From the NCBI GenBank assembly GCA_947474995.1, contig CANJNJ010000049.1:1-33356 (forward strand): 33,356 nucleotides of DNA, given 5' to 3'. Below, piece after piece: positions 31,058 through 33,356 of this stretch. The position numbers were made by a program, and so were the translations under genes. This DNA comes from Opitutaceae bacterium. Lineage in GTDB: Bacteria; Verrucomicrobiota; Verrucomicrobiia; Opitutales; Opitutaceae. How positions within the stretch are numbered: position 1 is the first letter of the stretch; every line of letters starts with the position of its first letter. The notes under the pieces are model-generated. The model had not been told where the DNA came from, did not search any database, and worked only from the letters and a program-made list of their open reading frames with translations.

Positions 31058-33220
31058 ATGCTCACTGAACCCGTGCGCCGCGCCGCGCTGGAGCGGGCGC
31101 GGGATGAGAATGCCTCCGCGCTCACCGCGATAGTCTCTCTGGCGCAAGAGAACGGCCAAAAGGTGCAAGCGGGCGCTTTGATGTATGTCCCGGTGTATCG
31201 GCGCGGGTGGGCGGTGAAAACCGTGGCCCAACGCCGCGCCGCGCTCCAAGGCTGGGTTTTTAGTGCCTATCGGATGGAGGAATTCGTGAAGGGGGCTCTG
31301 CGCGGTTGGGAACTGCGGTTTAAGGCGGACCAGATTGATTTCCAAGTCTATGATGGAGAGGTGTCCGCCGCTACCTTGCTCTACGACAATCGGAGTGCGG
31401 AGGCCAAGGCTCTGGCGGCTACTCCCGGAATTGACCAACTGATGCCAATAAATTTCGCCGGGCATAGTTGGACGTTACGCTTCGCTCAGCCCAAGGGGCT
31501 TGTGGTCATGACGGATTATCGCAGTGTCTGGTCCGCTTTATTTGGCGGGACGGTTGTCAGCCTATTTTTTTTCTGGATGACTTTCTCTTTGCTAAGCAAG
31601 CGCGCCACGGCCCAGCACATGGCCGAGCAGTTGACGCAGGATCTGCGGCGGATGACCGAACGCCAGATGCTGGCCGCACGGGCGGGCGGGGTGGGCATCT
31701 GGGAATACGATGTAGTCAACAACCGGCTGATTTGGGACGACCAAATGTTTGCCCTCTACGGCATCAAGCGGGAACAGTTTAGCGGCGCTTACGAGGCCTG
31801 GCAGTCGGGGTTGCACTCGGAAGACCAACAGCGCGGCGACGAAGAAATTCAGCTAGCGTTGCGAGGGGAGAGGGAATTCGACACCGAGTTTCGCGTGATC
31901 TGGCCGGATGGGATCATCCGCCACATCCGCGCCAACGCGGTGGTGCAACGCGATCAATCCAGCCAACCCCTGCGGATGATCGGCACCAACTGGGATATCA
32001 CCAGGCAACATCAGGTGAAAGTGATGCAGAAGGAATTGGAGGTTAAGAGCCAGCTAGTGCAGAAGTCCGAGAGCCTGGGTCGGATGGCCGGAGCCATCGC
32101 CCACCACTTCAATAATCAACTGCAGGTGGTGATGCTGAACCTGGAGCTGGAACTGGCCGGGAGCAACCGGCCTGGCAAGGCCGGATCAGGTGGCGAGCTG
32201 GCCGTCGCCATGCACGCCACCCGCAAAGCGGCGGAGTTAAGCGGCCAGATGCTGACCTACCTCGGACAATCGCACCTCGGGAAGGAACCGCTGGATCTGG
32301 CCGAAACCTGCCGGCAGAGTCTGGCCATGCTGAAGTCCACCCTGCTGCCAGGCGTGGAGGTGGAGACCGACTTGCCCTCGCCCGGGCCGAGCCTCCACGC
32401 CAACGCGAGCGAGATTAATCAGGTGCTGCTGAACCTCATCACCAATGCCGTGGAGGCCAGAAGTGCCGAACGGGGCGCGATTCGCCTGAGCGTGAAGATA
32501 GCATCCGCGGCGGAGATCCTCGCCGCCGACCATTTTCCCGTGGACTGGCAGCCTCAAGCCACGGTCTATGCCTGCCTAGAAGTGACCGACAGCGGCTCGG
32601 GTATCGCGGCCGCGGAGATCCAAAAAATCTTCGATCCGTTTTATTCCACCAAGTTTACCGGCCGGGGCCTTGGCCTGCCGGTCGTGCTGGGGATAGCGCG
32701 GTCCCACGATGGAGTTGTCATGGTGAAGAGTGAACCCGGCCGGGGCAGCGCCTTCCGGGTGTGCTTCCCGGAGTTGGCATTGGCCGTGCCCAAGAAACGG
32801 CTCCCCGTCCAGCTGGTCCCAGTCGGCAGCAAGGTCGGGCCCTGCACGGTGCTGGTCGTCGAAGACAATTCGGTGCTGCGCGAAACCATCGCCCTCGCGC
32901 TCGAGTTTTCTAAGTTCAAAGTGTTCACCGCGGGGGACGGCATCGAGGCGATAGAACTCTTCCGGCAGCACCGGGACGAAATCGATTGCGTGCTGTGCGA
33001 TGTGGTCATGCCACGGATGAACGGTTGGGAAACCCTGACCGCCTTGCGGCAACTCGAACCTGGACTCCCCGTGATTCTGGCCAGCGGCTACGATGAGACT
33101 GAGGTCATGCAAGGCGATCATGCCGAGCGCCCTCAATCCTTCCTGAAGAAACCTTTTGAATTGGAGGCGTGTGAAAAAGCCCTGCGGCGCTTGATGCACC
33201 CCGCCGGCGTGAATCTTTGA
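31058..33220 (+). CDS. C-terminal fragment of the interrupted kinase: CHASE remainder, PAS, kinase core and receiver
   Basis: Open from shortly after the TAG, with a TTG at 31037 and an ATG at 31058 as possible restart codons; neither has a good ribosome binding site. It contains the second half of CHASE, TM4, PAS, HisKA, ATPase and receiver domains. A restarted product would still hold a membrane anchor and a complete kinase but no complete sensor, so it could in principle be deregulated. This is inference. Confidence 0.5.
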   Translation: MLTEPVRRAALERARDENASALTAIVSLAQENGQKVQAGALMYVPVYRRGWAVKTVAQRRAALQGWVFSAYRMEEFVKGALRGWELRFKADQIDFQVYDGEVSAATLLYDNRSAEAKALAATPGIDQLMPINFAGHSWTLRFAQPKGLVVMTDYRSVWSALFGGTVVSLFFFWMTFSLLSKRATAQHMAEQLTQDLRRMTERQMLAARAGGVGIWEYDVVNNRLIWDDQMFALYGIKREQFSGAYEAWQSGLHSEDQQRGDEEIQLALRGEREFDTEFRVIWPDGIIRHIRANAVVQRDQSSQPLRMIGTNWDITRQHQVKVMQKELEVKSQLVQKSESLGRMAGAIAHHFNNQLQVVMLNLELELAGSNRPGKAGSGGELAVAMHATRKAAELSGQMLTYLGQSHLGKEPLDLAETCRQSLAMLKSTLLPGVEVETDLPSPGPSLHANASEINQVLLNLITNAVEARSAERGAIRLSVKIASAAEILAADHFPVDWQPQATVYACLEVTDSGSGIAAAEIQKIFDPFYSTKFTGRGLGLPVVLGIARSHDGVVMVKSEPGRGSAFRVCFPELALAVPKKRLPVQLVPVGSKVGPCTVLVVEDNSVLRETIALALEFSKFKVFTAGDGIEAIELFRQHRDEIDCVLCDVVMPRMNGWETLTALRQLEPGLPVILASGYDETEVMQGDHAERPQSFLKKPFELEACEKALRRLMHPAGVNL

Positions 33221-33246
33221 AGGCAACCGCGGCCGATCAGCGCCGG

Positions 33247-33271
33247 ATTGGCGCGGTTTGGGCGGGCCAAT
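33247..33271 (+). other. Short hairpin after the sensor kinase
   Basis: ATTGGC (33247-33252) pairs with GCCAAT (33266-33271) around a 13-base loop, starting 27 bases after the kinase stop codon. There is no T tract, so its role as a terminator is doubtful. Confidence 0.25.
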
Positions 33272-33356
33272 ACCCACCGTTATCGGAGCAGCGGCCAGCG
33301 TGAGCCTGCGTGGGAACTAGGGTGTTCATTCCGAAAGAGGCCCCCTTTTTTGAAAC

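Larger units (their letters stand above)
29897..33220 (+). pseudogene. Hybrid sensor histidine kinase interrupted by an in-frame TAG
   Basis: A single frame of 1108 codons with one internal stop, TAG at 30971-30973 (codon 359), and no frameshift. The rebuilt protein has TM1 (about 31-50), a periplasmic sensor region, TM2 (206-224), TM3 (235-257), a CHASE domain (about 265-470) and TM4 (546-565). These are followed by a PAS domain (about 590-710), HisKA with His736 in AIAHHFNNQLQVVM, an ATPase domain (NLITNAVEA near 845, DSGSGI near 897, GRGLGLPVVLGIARSHDG) and a C-terminal receiver with Asp1035 in CDVVMPRMNG. The stop falls in the CHASE segment just after GFRDYQV, where relatives usually continue with Trp-Pro; TGG to TAG would be a single change. 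All key catalytic residues are intact, so the break is recent, a sequencing error, or read through. GGGCGGGG precedes the ATG. Confidence 0.8.

Noticed and set aside
1-33356. CRISPR arrays, tRNA/rRNA genes, transposase or phage genes
   Set aside because: None seen on either strand when reading the spacers. The only repeats are the short inverted and direct repeats listed.

Overview
The window is G+C-rich bacterial DNA with densely packed genes, few recognisable Shine-Dalgarno sequences and frequent GTG starts. Lipid A/LPS-type genes, a predicted outer-membrane protein and an FtsH protease point to a Gram-negative cell. The gene set and style suggest Verrucomicrobiota, probably near Opitutaceae; this is an inference and nothing in the window proves it. 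No rRNA, tRNA, CRISPR array, transposase or phage gene was seen.

Layout. 1-2088 (minus): two oligopeptide-type ABC ATPases (OppD, OppF). 2090-4024 (minus): a fusion of a lipid A-type acyltransferase and a family 9 glycosyltransferase, divergent from 4265-9664 (plus), a run of GT9 glycosyltransferase, serS, tilS and ftsH closed by a clear intrinsic terminator at 9689-9717. 9816-13940 (plus): a UDP-glucose dehydrogenase of the animal/plant type, a secreted predicted outer-membrane protein and a Spinster-like MFS transporter. 14148-19355 (minus): an unusually long IspH, a small acidic ORF and alaS, separated by hairpin-rich spacers. 19731-23651 (minus): response regulator, hybrid histidine kinase, response regulator, 66-residue protein and a PilB/GspE-type ATPase, tightly packed and partly overlapping. 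23885-28240 (plus): DEAD-box-like helicase with a DbpA-type RNA-binding tail, HNH protein, double-ACT protein, cupin_5 protein and MOSC protein, followed by a terminator at 28353-28395. 28442-29404 (minus): a protein with a degenerate J-domain. 29897-33220 (plus): a multi-domain hybrid sensor kinase broken by one in-frame TAG.

How the genes fit together. The left third deals with envelope construction (acyl and glycosyl transfer, UDP-glucuronate supply) alongside translation and quality-control housekeeping. The 19.7-23.7 kb operon looks like a phosphorelay wired to a secretion/pilus motor ATPase and is the best candidate for a little-described system. A dispersed inverted-repeat family, whose ends share TCAACTG followed about six bases later by TCCGG, occupies four intergenic sites (about 13.9, 19.6, 27.1 and 28.3 kb). 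In two of them it supplies the last codons and stop of the preceding gene.
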